A DNA stretch of 64,000 nucleotides from Scleromatobacter humisilvae. GTDB taxonomy: Bacteria > Pseudomonadota > Gammaproteobacteria > Burkholderiales > Burkholderiaceae_C. The stretch spans positions 62,001 to 126,000 of the forward strand of contig NZ_JAJLJH010000005.1 in the NCBI RefSeq assembly GCF_023231945.1, given 5' to 3'. Numbering within the stretch: the stretch's first letter is position 1; the number at the start of each line of letters is the position of its first letter. The translations under genes and the position numbers were made by a program. The notes beneath the pieces are model-generated. The model searched no databases. It saw only the letters and a program-made list of their open reading frames with translations, and was not told the origin of the DNA. This document shows positions 56,838-64,000 of this stretch, piece by piece.

Positions 56838-58115
56838 TCAGTCGAGGACGCTGTCCTCGGGGCCGATGTGCACCGGCGGCGTCCACGCCGCGTCGCGCAT
56901 CGACCGCTGCACCAGCTTGTCGACGCCCAGCAGCGAGGCGAAGATCGCCATGCGCACCGGTATGCCGTTGTCCGTCTGGCGGAAGATCGCCAGGCGCGGG
57001 TCGCCATCGAGGTCGGCGCTGAGGTCGTGCGAACCGGACCGGCTGTCGCGCGGCAGCGGATGCATCACGACGACGTCGGGCTTGCACACGCGGTCGACCA
57101 GCGCGCGGTTGATCTCGAACGCGGCGCCGTAGCCCTCGATCGACTCCTCGGCGAAGCGTTCCTTCTGGATGCGCGTGGCGTAGACGATGTCGGCGTCGGC
57201 CAGGCTCGCCAGCGAATCGCGCACCTCGACGACGTTGCCGTTGCGGCTGACGCGGTCGACGATGGACCCGGGCATCTCCAGCGACGGCGGCGCGATCAGC
57301 GTGAAGCGCACGCCTTTGTACAGCGCGAGCAGCTTGATCAGCGAGTGCACCGTGCGGCCGTACTTCAGGTCGCCGACCAGCGCGATGTGCGCGCCGTCCA
57401 CGCGCTTGCCCAGGCGCGAGAACTCGCGCTGGATCGTGTAGAGATCGAGCAGCGCCTGCGTCGGATGCTCGCCGGGCCCGTCGCCGCCGTTGACCACCGG
57501 CACGTTGGTGGCGCGCGCGAACTCCGCCACCGCGCCCTGCTCGGGATGGCGCACGACGATGGCGTCGGCGTAGCCGGCGATCACGCGGCTGGTGTCGTGG
57601 ATGGACTCGCCCTTGGCCATCGACGAGAACGTGAAGCCCGTGGTGTCGCACACCGAGCCGCCGAGGCGGCAGAACGCGGCACCGAAGCTGACGCGCGTGC
57701 GCGTGCTCGCCTCGAAGAACAGGTTGGCAAGTACCGCGCCCTCGAGCACCCGCGTGACCTTCTGGCGGCGCGCGATCGGCTGCATCACGTCGGCCAGGCG
57801 GAACAGGTCTTCGGCCGTCTCGCGGCTGAACTGGTCGACCGACAGAAGGTGGCGCAGGGGTGCCCCGGGTACCAATGGGTTGTCTGAAGGATATACGCTC
57901 TGCGTAGCGACTTCGACGCGCGGCGCGGCGTTCGCCAGGATCTCCTGCACGAAGCGCCGGGCGACTTCCGGCATCGCCCGGAATTCGTTCGACTCGTCGG
58001 GCAGCAGCCAGCTGTCGAGGGCGCGCCGGCGGCTGCCGATGCGATCCGCGAAGGCGTCGCGGGTCATGTCGAGGCGCCGCATGGCGTCTCGGAGGAGGAC
58101 TTGTTGCGTGATCAT
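56838..58115 (-). CDS. pyrB: Aspartate carbamoyltransferase with N-terminal HTH-like extension
   Basis: This 425-residue protein contains a full aspartate/ornithine carbamoyltransferase domain with the carbamoyl-phosphate motif STRTR (137-141), GDGPGEHPTQALLD and HPLPR. These support aspartate carbamoyltransferase, the first committed step of pyrimidine synthesis, but E. coli PyrB is only about 310 residues. Residues 1-62 form an extra helical segment (DAMRRLDMTRDAFADRIGS, then RRALDSWLLPD) that resembles an XRE-type helix-turn-helix. No pyrI is nearby. The upstream bases hold a repeated sequence also found inverted in the gene, which could be an autoregulatory site. Confidence 0.9.
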   Translation of the reverse strand: MITQQVLLRDAMRRLDMTRDAFADRIGSRRRALDSWLLPDESNEFRAMPEVARRFVQEILANAAPRVEVATQSVYPSDNPLVPGAPLRHLLSVDQFSRETAEDLFRLADVMQPIARRQKVTRVLEGAVLANLFFEASTRTRVSFGAAFCRLGGSVCDTTGFTFSSMAKGESIHDTSRVIAGYADAIVVRHPEQGAVAEFARATNVPVVNGGDGPGEHPTQALLDLYTIQREFSRLGKRVDGAHIALVGDLKYGRTVHSLIKLLALYKGVRFTLIAPPSLEMPGSIVDRVSRNGNVVEVRDSLASLADADIVYATRIQKERFAEESIEGYGAAFEINRALVDRVCKPDVVVMHPLPRDSRSGSHDLSADLDGDPRLAIFRQTDNGIPVRMAIFASLLGVDKLVQRSMRDAAWTPPVHIGPEDSVLD

Positions 58116-58132
58116 GAGCCCGCATTTGAACT

Positions 58133-58167
58133 CAGAGCGTATATTTACGCAAGCCGTGTGCGTATAT
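58133..58167. promoter_or_regulatory. Repeat element upstream of pyrB
   Basis: CAGAGCGTATAT at 58133-58144 occurs in reverse orientation inside pyrB at 57891-57902, and GCGTATAT recurs at 58160-58167. The first copy also forms the dyad GCGTA-TATT-TACGC (58137-58150). The element is AT-rich and lies 18-52 bases before the pyrB start codon, where the promoter should be. Confidence 0.45.
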
Positions 58168-58187
58168 CAATCGCGGGCGGGCAAAAA

Positions 58188-58210
58188 AAACCCACCTCGA
58201 GGGTGGGTTT
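58188..58210 (-). terminator. Intrinsic terminator of the flavodoxin-fold reductase gene
   Basis: AAACCCACC (58188-58196) pairs with GGTGGGTTT (58202-58210). Read on the minus strand, the stem is followed by a run of T residues, as expected for a terminator of the reductase transcribed from 58939. Confidence 0.85.
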
Positions 58211-58375
58211 CAAGTCCTTCGCGAGAAGGACGTCGTTGGGACTGTGCGTGTTGGCCGACTCCGTCCCCTCCCAGAGCTCCTTGAATCGGTCAACACAACG
58301 GAATCCAATGTACGAGGCCGGTCGACGAAACGCATCCCTATTTCAGGGGGAGTGCCTCGTCCGGGCAACACCGAA

Positions 58376-58939
58376 CTAGGCTCGGCGCGCACCGAAATAG
58401 TTCGCTGCCGTCGCGATCGCCGCGGCATCCTTCTCGATCGCGCCCGGCGCGCCGCCCAGGCCCCACAGCGGCGGCTGCCATTGCATCGCGAGGAATTCGG
58501 CGCACAGCTTCAGGCTGTCGAACATCGGTTGCGTCCTGGCGCGGTCGCCGCTGGTGGTGATCGCCCACACCCGCTTGTCGCGCATGCGGTCCTTGAACGC
58601 CAGGCCCTCGACGCGCATCCAGGCGCTCCAGTGATCGAGGTAGCGCTTGAGGCGGTTGGGGAAGCTGTACCAGTAGAGCGGTGTCACGAAGACGAGGTCG
58701 GTGGCGGCCAGGGTGGCGTCGAGCAGGCGCTGCGTATCGCCGCTGGGCATCGGATAGGTGCCCATGTCGTGGCGGCGATCCTCGAAGTCGGCCAGGTCGA
58801 GGCCGTTCAGGTGCAGCCAGGTGCTGGTCGCGCCGTCCGGCAGGTGGCGTGCGGCCTCGCGTGCGAGCCATTCGGTGTTGCCGACGGCGCCCGGCACGCG
58901 GGCGCTCGAAACGATGAAGAGGAAGTGGCGGTCGGTCAT
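58376..58939 (-). CDS. Flavodoxin-fold NAD(P)H oxidoreductase
   Basis: This 187-residue protein has the NADPH-dependent FMN reductase / NAD(P)H-quinone reductase fold: an N-terminal FMN-phosphate loop (VSSARVPGAVGNTEWL), the middle segment TPLYWYSFPNRLKRYLDHW, and an AITTSGDRARTQPMF region. It probably reduces quinones or nitro compounds using FMN. The frame is open to 59017, but the ATG at 58939 starts right before the first strand. It is divergent from the UPF0149 gene. Confidence 0.86.
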   Translation of the reverse strand: MTDRHFLFIVSSARVPGAVGNTEWLAREAARHLPDGATSTWLHLNGLDLADFEDRRHDMGTYPMPSGDTQRLLDATLAATDLVFVTPLYWYSFPNRLKRYLDHWSAWMRVEGLAFKDRMRDKRVWAITTSGDRARTQPMFDSLKLCAEFLAMQWQPPLWGLGGAPGAIEKDAAAIATAANYFGARRA

Positions 58940-59034
58940 ATCTGGGATGCCTTCGTGCTTCGCACTGCGGTATTCGCCCTTCGGGCGGCCGGGCGGGCTC
59001 ATGCGCAATGATCCCATGGGGCGACAATCGCGCC

Positions 59035-59706
59035 ATGAACCCGCCCGCCTCTCCCGCTTCGCCGCCGCCGCTGTCCGAAGCCGACATGAACCGCCTGCAG
59101 ACGCTGCTGGACAAGATCCCCGAACCGCTCGAGCCGCTGGACATCAGCATGCTCGATGGCTACCTGTGCGGCGTGCTGCTGCAGCCCACCGCGGTGCCGG
59201 CGGGCGCCTGGATCAAGCACGTGTGGGACATCGACGGCCGCCCGCTCAACGACAAGTGGCCGGGCCTGCACGAGCTGCAGGGCCTGGTGCAGCGCCGCTA
59301 CCGCGAGCTGATGACGGCGATCGCGGGCCGCCAGTGGTTCGACCCCTGGGTGTTCGAGCTCGACGACGAGGCCGAGCCGCTCGAATCCACGCTGCCCTGG
59401 GTGGCCGGCTTCTCGGCCGCGATGGAGCTGTTCCCGGCCTTGATGAACATGGATTCGCAGGATTCGCTGGAGCCGCTGGCCGTCCTCTACGCCGCGTTCG
59501 ATCCGGACGACCTGGAAGACGCCGAGGCGCTGCTCGCCGAGATCGAGACGCTGGAGCCGCCTTCGAGCCTGGACGAGGCGATCGAGGACGTCGTGCAGAG
59601 CGTGATGCGCCTGGCCGACGTCAGCCGGCCGCTGCCGAAGGCGGTGACGACGCCGAAGCGCCCGCCGCCGAAGCGTGGCGGGCCGCCGGGCCGCGGCCGC
59701 TTCTGA
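59035..59706 (+). CDS. UPF0149 / YecA-family protein
   Basis: This 223-residue protein has the helical UPF0149 fold with LDISMLDGYLCGVLLQP near residue 38 and PWVAGFSAAMELFP further on. The C-terminal tail is basic and Pro/Gly-rich (KRPPPKRGGPPGRGRF) and lacks the zinc-binding SEC-C motif of E. coli YecA. The function is unknown. A small membrane protein gene follows after 16 bases. Confidence 0.85.
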   Translation: MNPPASPASPPPLSEADMNRLQTLLDKIPEPLEPLDISMLDGYLCGVLLQPTAVPAGAWIKHVWDIDGRPLNDKWPGLHELQGLVQRRYRELMTAIAGRQWFDPWVFELDDEAEPLESTLPWVAGFSAAMELFPALMNMDSQDSLEPLAVLYAAFDPDDLEDAEALLAEIETLEPPSSLDEAIEDVVQSVMRLADVSRPLPKAVTTPKRPPPKRGGPPGRGRF

Positions 59707-59722
59707 CGCCGCGGAGCCGCGC

Positions 59723-60028
59723 ATGCCGACCTGGCTGGGCTACATCGTCTACTTCCTCGTGATCTTCGTCGCCATCGCGCCGCGGCAGGCGCTCGGGCCG
59801 GTGGCGGGCCTGGTGACGCGCTACGTCGGCGCGGGCGTCGTGGCGATGGTGTCGCTGGGCGTCGGCGCCTGGACGCTGGGGCGCGCCCAGTCCGATCGCG
59901 AGCACTGGATCGGGCTTGCCGAACTCGCGCTCGGCGTCGCGTGCGCCGCGTTGTGGCTCTACCGCCTGTTCAGGCCGGCGTACCGCGACCAGACGCCCGA
60001 CAGCGCGTCGCTCGCCGACGATCGCTGA
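59723..60028 (+). CDS. Small membrane protein of unknown function
   Basis: This 101-residue protein has three hydrophobic segments: near residues 4-20 (WLGYIVYFLVIFVAIAP), 30-50 (VTRYVGAGVVAMVSLGVGAW) and 62-80 (WIGLAELALGVACAALWLY), with a polar acidic tail. It is preceded by GCGGAG and follows the UPF0149 gene by 16 bases. I recognise no family. It converges with dadA. Confidence 0.68.
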   Translation: MPTWLGYIVYFLVIFVAIAPRQALGPVAGLVTRYVGAGVVAMVSLGVGAWTLGRAQSDREHWIGLAELALGVACAALWLYRLFRPAYRDQTPDSASLADDR

Positions 60029-60039
60029 CGCCGGGGGCG

Positions 60040-61359
60040 TCAGGCCCACGAGCGCGACGGCACCGGCACCAGCGGCCGTCGCGACGGCAGCGCGTCGCCG
60101 CAGAAGCCGTAGTCCAGCTGCGGACGGCGCCCGCTGATCAGCTCGGCCAGCGCGCGGCCCGAGCCGGCGCCGTGCGTCCAGCCGAGCGTGCCGTGGCCCG
60201 CGTTGAGCCACAGGTTCGAGATCCTGCTGCGGCCGATGTAGGGCAGGTTGTCCGGCGTGCTGGGGCGCAGGCCGGCCCAGAAGTTGGGCTGGCTCGTGTC
60301 GGCGACGCCCGGGAACAGCTGCTCGTAGCGCCGCACCAGCGCCTCGCAGCGCTTGCGCGAGGTCGCGCCGTCGATGGACGTGTCGTAGCCGGCCATCTCC
60401 GCGGTGCCCGCGATGCGGACGTGGTCGCCCAGGCGCGAGATCGCGATCTTGCGGGTGTCGTCCAGCAGGCTGACGACGCTCGCGTCCTCCGGGCGCTTCA
60501 GCCGCAGCGTCGCCGAGTAGCCCTTGGCCGGATAGATGTTGAGGTAGATCCCGAGCTGGCGCAGCAGCGGCGCCGTGAACGAGCCGGTGGCGGCGACGAT
60601 CTGGTCGCCAGAGAGCCGGGTGTCGCGCAGCGTGACGCGATCGCGGATGCGTACCGCGGCGATCCTGTTGCCCGACTTCTCGAAGCCCAGCACGTCATGC
60701 TCGTGGAGGAATTTCGCGCCCCGCCGGGCGCACAGCGCCGCCAGCTTCTGCGTGAAGACGCGCGCGTCGCCCGACTCGTCGCTGGGCGTGTAGGTGCCGC
60801 CGTGGATGCCGCCGAAGGCCTTGAGCGCAGGCTCGACCGCCAGCACCTCGTCGCGACCCAGCACGCGGCGGTCGACGCCGTGGTCGCGCATCAGCGCTGC
60901 CGCCTTGACGCCGGACTCGTAGTCGGCCGCCGACGAGAAGAAGTGCAGGATGCCGCGCTGCAGGCGGTCGTATTCGATGCCGGTGGCCGCGACGACGGAC
61001 TTCAGGGACTCGTGGCTGTAGCGCCCCAGCGCGACCAGCTGCTGCACGTTGCGCGCGAACGCGGCGTCGTTGCACTGACCCAGGAAGCTCAGCGCCCAGC
61101 GCCACTGGTGCGGGTCGAGGCGCGGACGGAACAGCAGCGGCGAGTCGTCCTGCAGCATCCATTTGGCCACCTTGAATGGCGCGCCGGCGTTGGCCCAGGG
61201 CTCGCAGAAGCACACCGAGATCTGGGCGCCGTTGGCGAAGCTGGTTTCGAGCGCGGCCTCGGGCTGGCGTTCGACGACGGTCACGTCGTGGCCTTCCTCC
61301 AGCAGGTACCAGGCGGTGGCGACGCCGATGATGCCGGCGCCCAGAACGATCACTTTCAT
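60040..61359 (-). CDS. dadA: D-amino-acid dehydrogenase
   Basis: This 439-residue membrane-associated flavoenzyme oxidises D-amino acids, chiefly D-alanine, and feeds electrons to quinone. The FAD dinucleotide motif VLGAGIIGVATAWYLLEEGHDVTVVER is at the N-terminus in pieces. GARFLHEHDVLGFE, SGDQIVAATGSFTAPLL and the C-terminal LNAGHGTLGWTHGAGSGRALAEL are typical of DadA. A dyad lies about 105 bases upstream. No alanine racemase gene (dadX) follows it, unlike in E. coli. Confidence 0.94.
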   Translation of the reverse strand: MKVIVLGAGIIGVATAWYLLEEGHDVTVVERQPEAALETSFANGAQISVCFCEPWANAGAPFKVAKWMLQDDSPLLFRPRLDPHQWRWALSFLGQCNDAAFARNVQQLVALGRYSHESLKSVVAATGIEYDRLQRGILHFFSSAADYESGVKAAALMRDHGVDRRVLGRDEVLAVEPALKAFGGIHGGTYTPSDESGDARVFTQKLAALCARRGAKFLHEHDVLGFEKSGNRIAAVRIRDRVTLRDTRLSGDQIVAATGSFTAPLLRQLGIYLNIYPAKGYSATLRLKRPEDASVVSLLDDTRKIAISRLGDHVRIAGTAEMAGYDTSIDGATSRKRCEALVRRYEQLFPGVADTSQPNFWAGLRPSTPDNLPYIGRSRISNLWLNAGHGTLGWTHGAGSGRALAELISGRRPQLDYGFCGDALPSRRPLVPVPSRSWA

Positions 61360-61464
61360 CGGGAATCCTCGGTCGCGCGGCGACCGGGTGGCGCCGTCAC
61401 GCTGGGGCGGAATTCTCGTCGAGCGAGCTCACTTCATGAAGCGGGATTAATTGAATTCCAAGTT

Positions 61465-61481
61465 AAGTAGCCGGGCTACTT
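61465..61481. promoter_or_regulatory. Perfect dyad AAGTAGC-3-GCTACTT upstream of dadA
   Basis: Seven-base arms with spacer CGG form a 17-base dyad 106 bases before the dadA start. A second palindrome, CTTCATGAAG, lies at 61432-61441. Both could be regulator sites for dadA; no T-tract makes a terminator unlikely. Confidence 0.4.
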
Positions 61482-61565
61482 GAGCGCCGATGCCGATTCG
61501 GGCAGGTGTCGACGGTCGACGGCGACCGGGCGCCGGGGTGCGCTGCAAAGGCTCGTTCGGCGCGC

Positions 61566-61802
61566 CTAGCTGGCGTTGACCTGAAGCTGCTTGGCCGCGC
61601 TCGATCCCGGCATCTGGGCCGATGGCCCGGCGCGGGTGGGCTCGGTGGGCAGCGGGATGTCGAGGCCCATCGCGCTGCTGGTGGCGCGGTAGCCGACCGA
61701 GCAGAAGACAGCCGCCTGGTCCGTGTTGGACAACCACACCGCACTGACGACGGCAGCGGTGACGGTGCCCCAGGTCAGGAATTGAAGCGGCATGGTGCGC
61801 AT
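61566..61802 (-). CDS. Small exported or membrane protein, hypothetical
   Basis: This 78-residue frame starts at an ATG with GGGAG about seven bases upstream. An N-terminal hydrophobic segment (FLTWGTVTAAVVSAVWL) is followed by a soluble Pro/Ser/Ala-rich part with one cysteine. I recognise no family. Codon composition fits coding, but the frame is short. Confidence 0.45.
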   Translation of the reverse strand: MRTMPLQFLTWGTVTAAVVSAVWLSNTDQAAVFCSVGYRATSSAMGLDIPLPTEPTRAGPSAQMPGSSAAKQLQVNAS

Positions 61803-62018
61803 GGCGGCGGCTCCCAAGGGTGTCCGAGGGTGCGACGCTTGCACCCCTTGTCGACGCAATCAGCTTAAGCGCGATCCAAAGACCCTGCCATCGCCAATTG
61901 GAGGGAGTCGTGAGATTGGTACACCGCAACTGCCGGACTTACCACACACATTTCGATGTATCAAATCCGTTACGTTCCCACACACTGGCCTCACGGTTCC
62001 AACGCCATGGAGTGCCCG

Positions 62019-62243
62019 ATGACCGATGCCAGACGCCCGACTTTCCTCCGCAATTTCGGCCGCGGCGCGCAGGCGCGACGCGCACCGGACCTGGCCGACA
62101 TGGGCACGGCCTTCGCGCTCGACGAGGCCCTCGAGGCCGGCGACTACAGCACGCTCACGCCGGGCGAGACGCCCCCGCCCATCCGCGCCGCGGTGCCGGT
62201 CGCGCCCTGGCGCCTCTGGCTCGGACGCAAGCTGGGCTCCTGA
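62019..62243 (+). CDS. Small hypothetical protein
   Basis: This 74-residue frame has GGAG six bases before the ATG; an ATG at 62007 is in frame. It is basic at both ends (ARRPTFLRNFGRGAQARRAP, and WRLWLGRKLGS at the C-terminus), with an acidic middle (LDEALEAGDYSTL). There is no signal peptide. I recognise no family. Its stop is three bases before the stop of the convergent phosphoesterase gene. Confidence 0.5.
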   Translation: MTDARRPTFLRNFGRGAQARRAPDLADMGTAFALDEALEAGDYSTLTPGETPPPIRAAVPVAPWRLWLGRKLGS

Positions 62244-62246
62244 CGC

Positions 62247-63023
62247 TCAGACCTCGAACAGCTTGAGCGGCTCGAAGCCTTCGGCCTCGCCCTTCTTCTC
62301 CAGGCCACGCGCCTGGCACACCACGCGCGCGGCGTGCAGGCCGGCGCGCGGCACCAGGTAGTCGTGACGGCAGTGCAGGTGGCCGTGGATCCACAGGTCG
62401 GCTCGCGGGATCAGGTCGTCGTCGGCATTGCAGAAGCTCGCCGTCGTCGGCTGCGGGCCGAAGCGCGGATCGGCGCTGCGCAGGCTCGGCGCGAAATGCG
62501 TGATCGCGACCGTGCGGTCCCAGCGGCCTTGCGGCGACTCCTGCAGTGCGCGCTCCAGCCACGCGCGGCACGCCAGTCCCATCACGCGCACGGCATCGGC
62601 GTCGAACGGCTGGCCGTGGCGCGTCGCCCCCATCACGCGCTGGAAATACGAGCCGGCTCGCAGCGCCTTCGCGCGCCCGGCCTCGCCGAACAGGTCGAAA
62701 TCGCTCCAGCGCACCGTGCCGAGAAAGCGGATGCGGCGGCCCTGCGCGTCGGCGATCACGGCGCTGTCGCGATGGAGCATGCGGATGCCCAGGGAGTCGC
62801 AGAAGGCGCGCAGCTCGATCGCGGCCTGGTCGACGTCGCGGCCGTCGAACTCGTGGTTGCCGGCCACGAAGACGACCGGCACCGGCCATGACGCGAAGCG
62901 GCGCAGGCCTTCCCAGTCGCGGTCGATGTCGCCGGCGAGGATCAGCAGCTCGGCGCCGGGCGCGGGCTGCGCATCGAAGCGCTCGGTTTCGAGGTGGAGG
63001 TCGGACAGGATCTGCAGGCGCAT
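62247..63023 (-). CDS. Metallophosphoesterase
   Basis: This 258-residue protein has the calcineurin-like metal motifs: SDLHLE at the start (D-x-H), GDIDRDW, GNHEFDG, THFAPS and GHLHCRHDY. These bind two metal ions and cleave phosphoesters. The substrate is unknown. The frame stays open far upstream into pckG, but the ATG at 63023 places SDLHLE properly. It is followed by the small hypothetical gene on the other strand. Confidence 0.9.
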   Translation of the reverse strand: MRLQILSDLHLETERFDAQPAPGAELLILAGDIDRDWEGLRRFASWPVPVVFVAGNHEFDGRDVDQAAIELRAFCDSLGIRMLHRDSAVIADAQGRRIRFLGTVRWSDFDLFGEAGRAKALRAGSYFQRVMGATRHGQPFDADAVRVMGLACRAWLERALQESPQGRWDRTVAITHFAPSLRSADPRFGPQPTTASFCNADDDLIPRADLWIHGHLHCRHDYLVPRAGLHAARVVCQARGLEKKGEAEGFEPLKLFEV

Positions 63024-63057
63024 CGTGGGGCGAGGATACAGGCCTCGACTCGGAATG

Positions 63058-63082
63058 AAAAAGGCCGCCCGCAGGCGGCCTT
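63058..63082 (-). terminator. Intrinsic terminator of pckG
   Basis: AAGGCCGCC (63061-63069) pairs with GGCGGCCTT (63074-63082) with loop CGCA. On the minus strand a short T-run follows, and the hairpin lies 34 bases after the pckG stop codon. Confidence 0.85.
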
Positions 63083-63115
63083 CGTGCGGGCGCGCGTGAC
63101 GCGCGCGGGCGAGGA

Positions 63116-64000
63116 TCAGCCCAGCGCCGCCGCGATGCGGGCCTTCGTGGTCTTCAACTGCTCGGGCAGGTGGTAGGCGAGCGTCGTGAACAGCTCGTCG
63201 TGCATCGCCAGCTCCTGCTGCCAGGCGGCCTTGTCGACGCCGATCACGCTGTCGAACTGTGCGCGCGTGAAGTCCAGGCCGTTCCAGTTCAGGTCCTCGT
63301 AGCGCGGGCTGGTGCCGAACACGTTCTCCGTGCCCTGCGCCGTGCCGTCGATGCGGCCCAGCATCCACTCCATCACGCGCATGTTCTCGCCGTAGCCCGG
63401 CCAGACGAACTTGCCGTCGGCGCCCTTGCGGAACCAGTTGACGCAGAAGATGGCCGGCAGCTTCGCGCCCTTGGCTTCCAGCTTCTCGCCCATCGTGAGC
63501 CAGTGCTGGAAGTAGTCGCTCATGTTGTAGCCGGTGAACGGCAGCATCGCGAACGGGTCGCGGCGCACGACGCCCTGCTGGCCCGCGGCGGCGGCGGTGG
63601 TCTCGGAGCCCATGGTCGCGGCCATGTAGACGCCGTCGACCCAGTCGCGCGCCTCGGTCACCAGCGGCACCGTGGTGGAGCGGCGGCCGCCGAAGATGAA
63701 CGCGTCGATCGCGACGCCCTTCGGGTCGTCCCAGGCCTCGTCGAGCGCCGGGTTGTTGGTGGCGGCCACCGTGAAGCGCGCGTTCGGATGCGCGGCCTTG
63801 GCGCCGGTCTCCTTGGCGATGGCCGGCGTCCAGTCCTTGCCCTGCCAGTCGATGCAATGCGCGGGCGCCTCGCCCATGCCTTCCCACCAGACGTCGCCGT
63901 CGTCGGTCAGGCCGACGTTGGTGAAGATGGCGTCCTTCGTGAGGCTGGCCATGCAGTTCGGGTTGGTCTGCTCGTTGGTGCCCGGCGCGACGCCGAAGTA
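63116..64000 (-). CDS. pckG: Phosphoenolpyruvate carboxykinase (GTP), 3' part
   Basis: This is the C-terminal 294 codons of a GTP-dependent enzyme that converts oxaloacetate to phosphoenolpyruvate in gluconeogenesis. The frame is open to the last base of the window, which reads [17 protein letters not shown], a conserved PckG stretch, so the gene continues beyond. [20 protein letters not shown] contains the nucleotide and metal contact region, and [20 protein letters not shown] is typical. The ATG at 63952 is internal and not the true start. Full-length PckG is about 600 residues. Confidence 0.95.
   Translation of the reverse strand, partial: YFGVAPGTNEQTNPNCMASLTKDAIFTNVGLTDDGDVWWEGMGEAPAHCIDWQGKDWTPAIAKETGAKAAHPNARFTVAATNNPALDEAWDDPKGVAIDAFIFGGRRSTTVPLVTEARDWVDGVYMAATMGSETTAAAAGQQGVVRRDPFAMLPFTGYNMSDYFQHWLTMGEKLEAKGAKLPAIFCVNWFRKGADGKFVWPGYGENMRVMEWMLGRIDGTAQGTENVFGTSPRYEDLNWNGLDFTRAQFDSVIGVDKAAWQQELAMHDELFTTLAYHLPEQLKTTKARIAAALG

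Noticed and set aside
63116-63952. Complete short gene starting at the ATG at 63952
   Set aside because: The frame continues to the window edge with conserved PckG sequence; the ATG is internal.

Overview
The window is GC-rich and densely coded, with short intergenic gaps and no tRNA, rRNA, CRISPR array, insertion sequence or prophage that I could see. Gene content and order suggest a beta-proteobacterium of the order Burkholderiales: the divergent yggS/pilT pair with pilU, the dolP-diaA-yraN/rsmI block, tldD-aroG-cobalamin adenosyltransferase-FAD oxidase, ubiA/proC, and GTP-type PEP carboxykinase. The very high G+C of third codon positions and the secreted GH16 glucanase would fit the Leptothrix/Rubrivivax/Roseateles group, but that narrower placement is inference. 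It reads as ordinary chromosome, not an island.

Layout. 1-3.9 kb: the 3' end of an RND efflux permease gene, followed by its CusR/CusS-type two-component system and a decayed ribbon-helix-helix antitoxin fragment. 4-17.5 kb: a polyamine-binding protein, Dps, a PfpI-like protein, a CsgG-like lipoprotein, release factor 3, a DsbG-like thioredoxin-fold protein, ubiA, proC (minus strand), glutamate dehydrogenase, an unknown membrane protein, a DinB-fold protein, a secreted GH16-CBM6 glucanase and a GFA-type protein. 17.6-22.4 kb: proline catabolism, with putA divergent from two tandem paralogous Lrp/AsnC regulators. 22.4-26.1 kb: yggS divergent from pilT, a cyclic-nucleotide-binding protein and pilU (twitching motility retraction). 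26.2-35.8 kb: a beta-hydroxyacid dehydrogenase, dolP-diaA-yraN against rsmI, tldD, then DAHP synthase preceded by an apparent aromatic-amino-acid attenuator, a cobalamin adenosyltransferase, an FAD oxidase and a lipoprotein gene split by an in-frame stop. 36.3-41.2 kb: the prkA-yeaH-spoVR stress operon. 41.7-50.7 kb: a large lipoprotein, parB without parA, a small hydrolase, argC, a TPR protein, a DMT exporter, a VOC protein with a WYL regulator, and a sugar-type binding protein. 50.9-58.1 kb: an SDR, a monooxygenase-fold protein divergent from a GlxA-type regulator, mmsA divergent from a LysR regulator, a small TPR protein with sodC, and pyrB carrying an N-terminal helix-turn-helix-like extension. 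58.4-64 kb: a flavodoxin-fold reductase, a UPF0149 protein, dadA, small unknown proteins, a metallophosphoesterase and the 3' half of pckG.

Themes. Amino-acid nitrogen and carbon flow recurs: proC, putA, gdhA, dadA, argC, aroG and mmsA, each with its own candidate control element. The strongest non-coding signal is upstream of aroG: a 26-codon leader ORF with seven aromatic codons in an eight-codon stretch, followed by a textbook intrinsic terminator. The second is pyrB, where a 12-nt sequence just before the start codon recurs inverted inside the gene just after the N-terminal extension.
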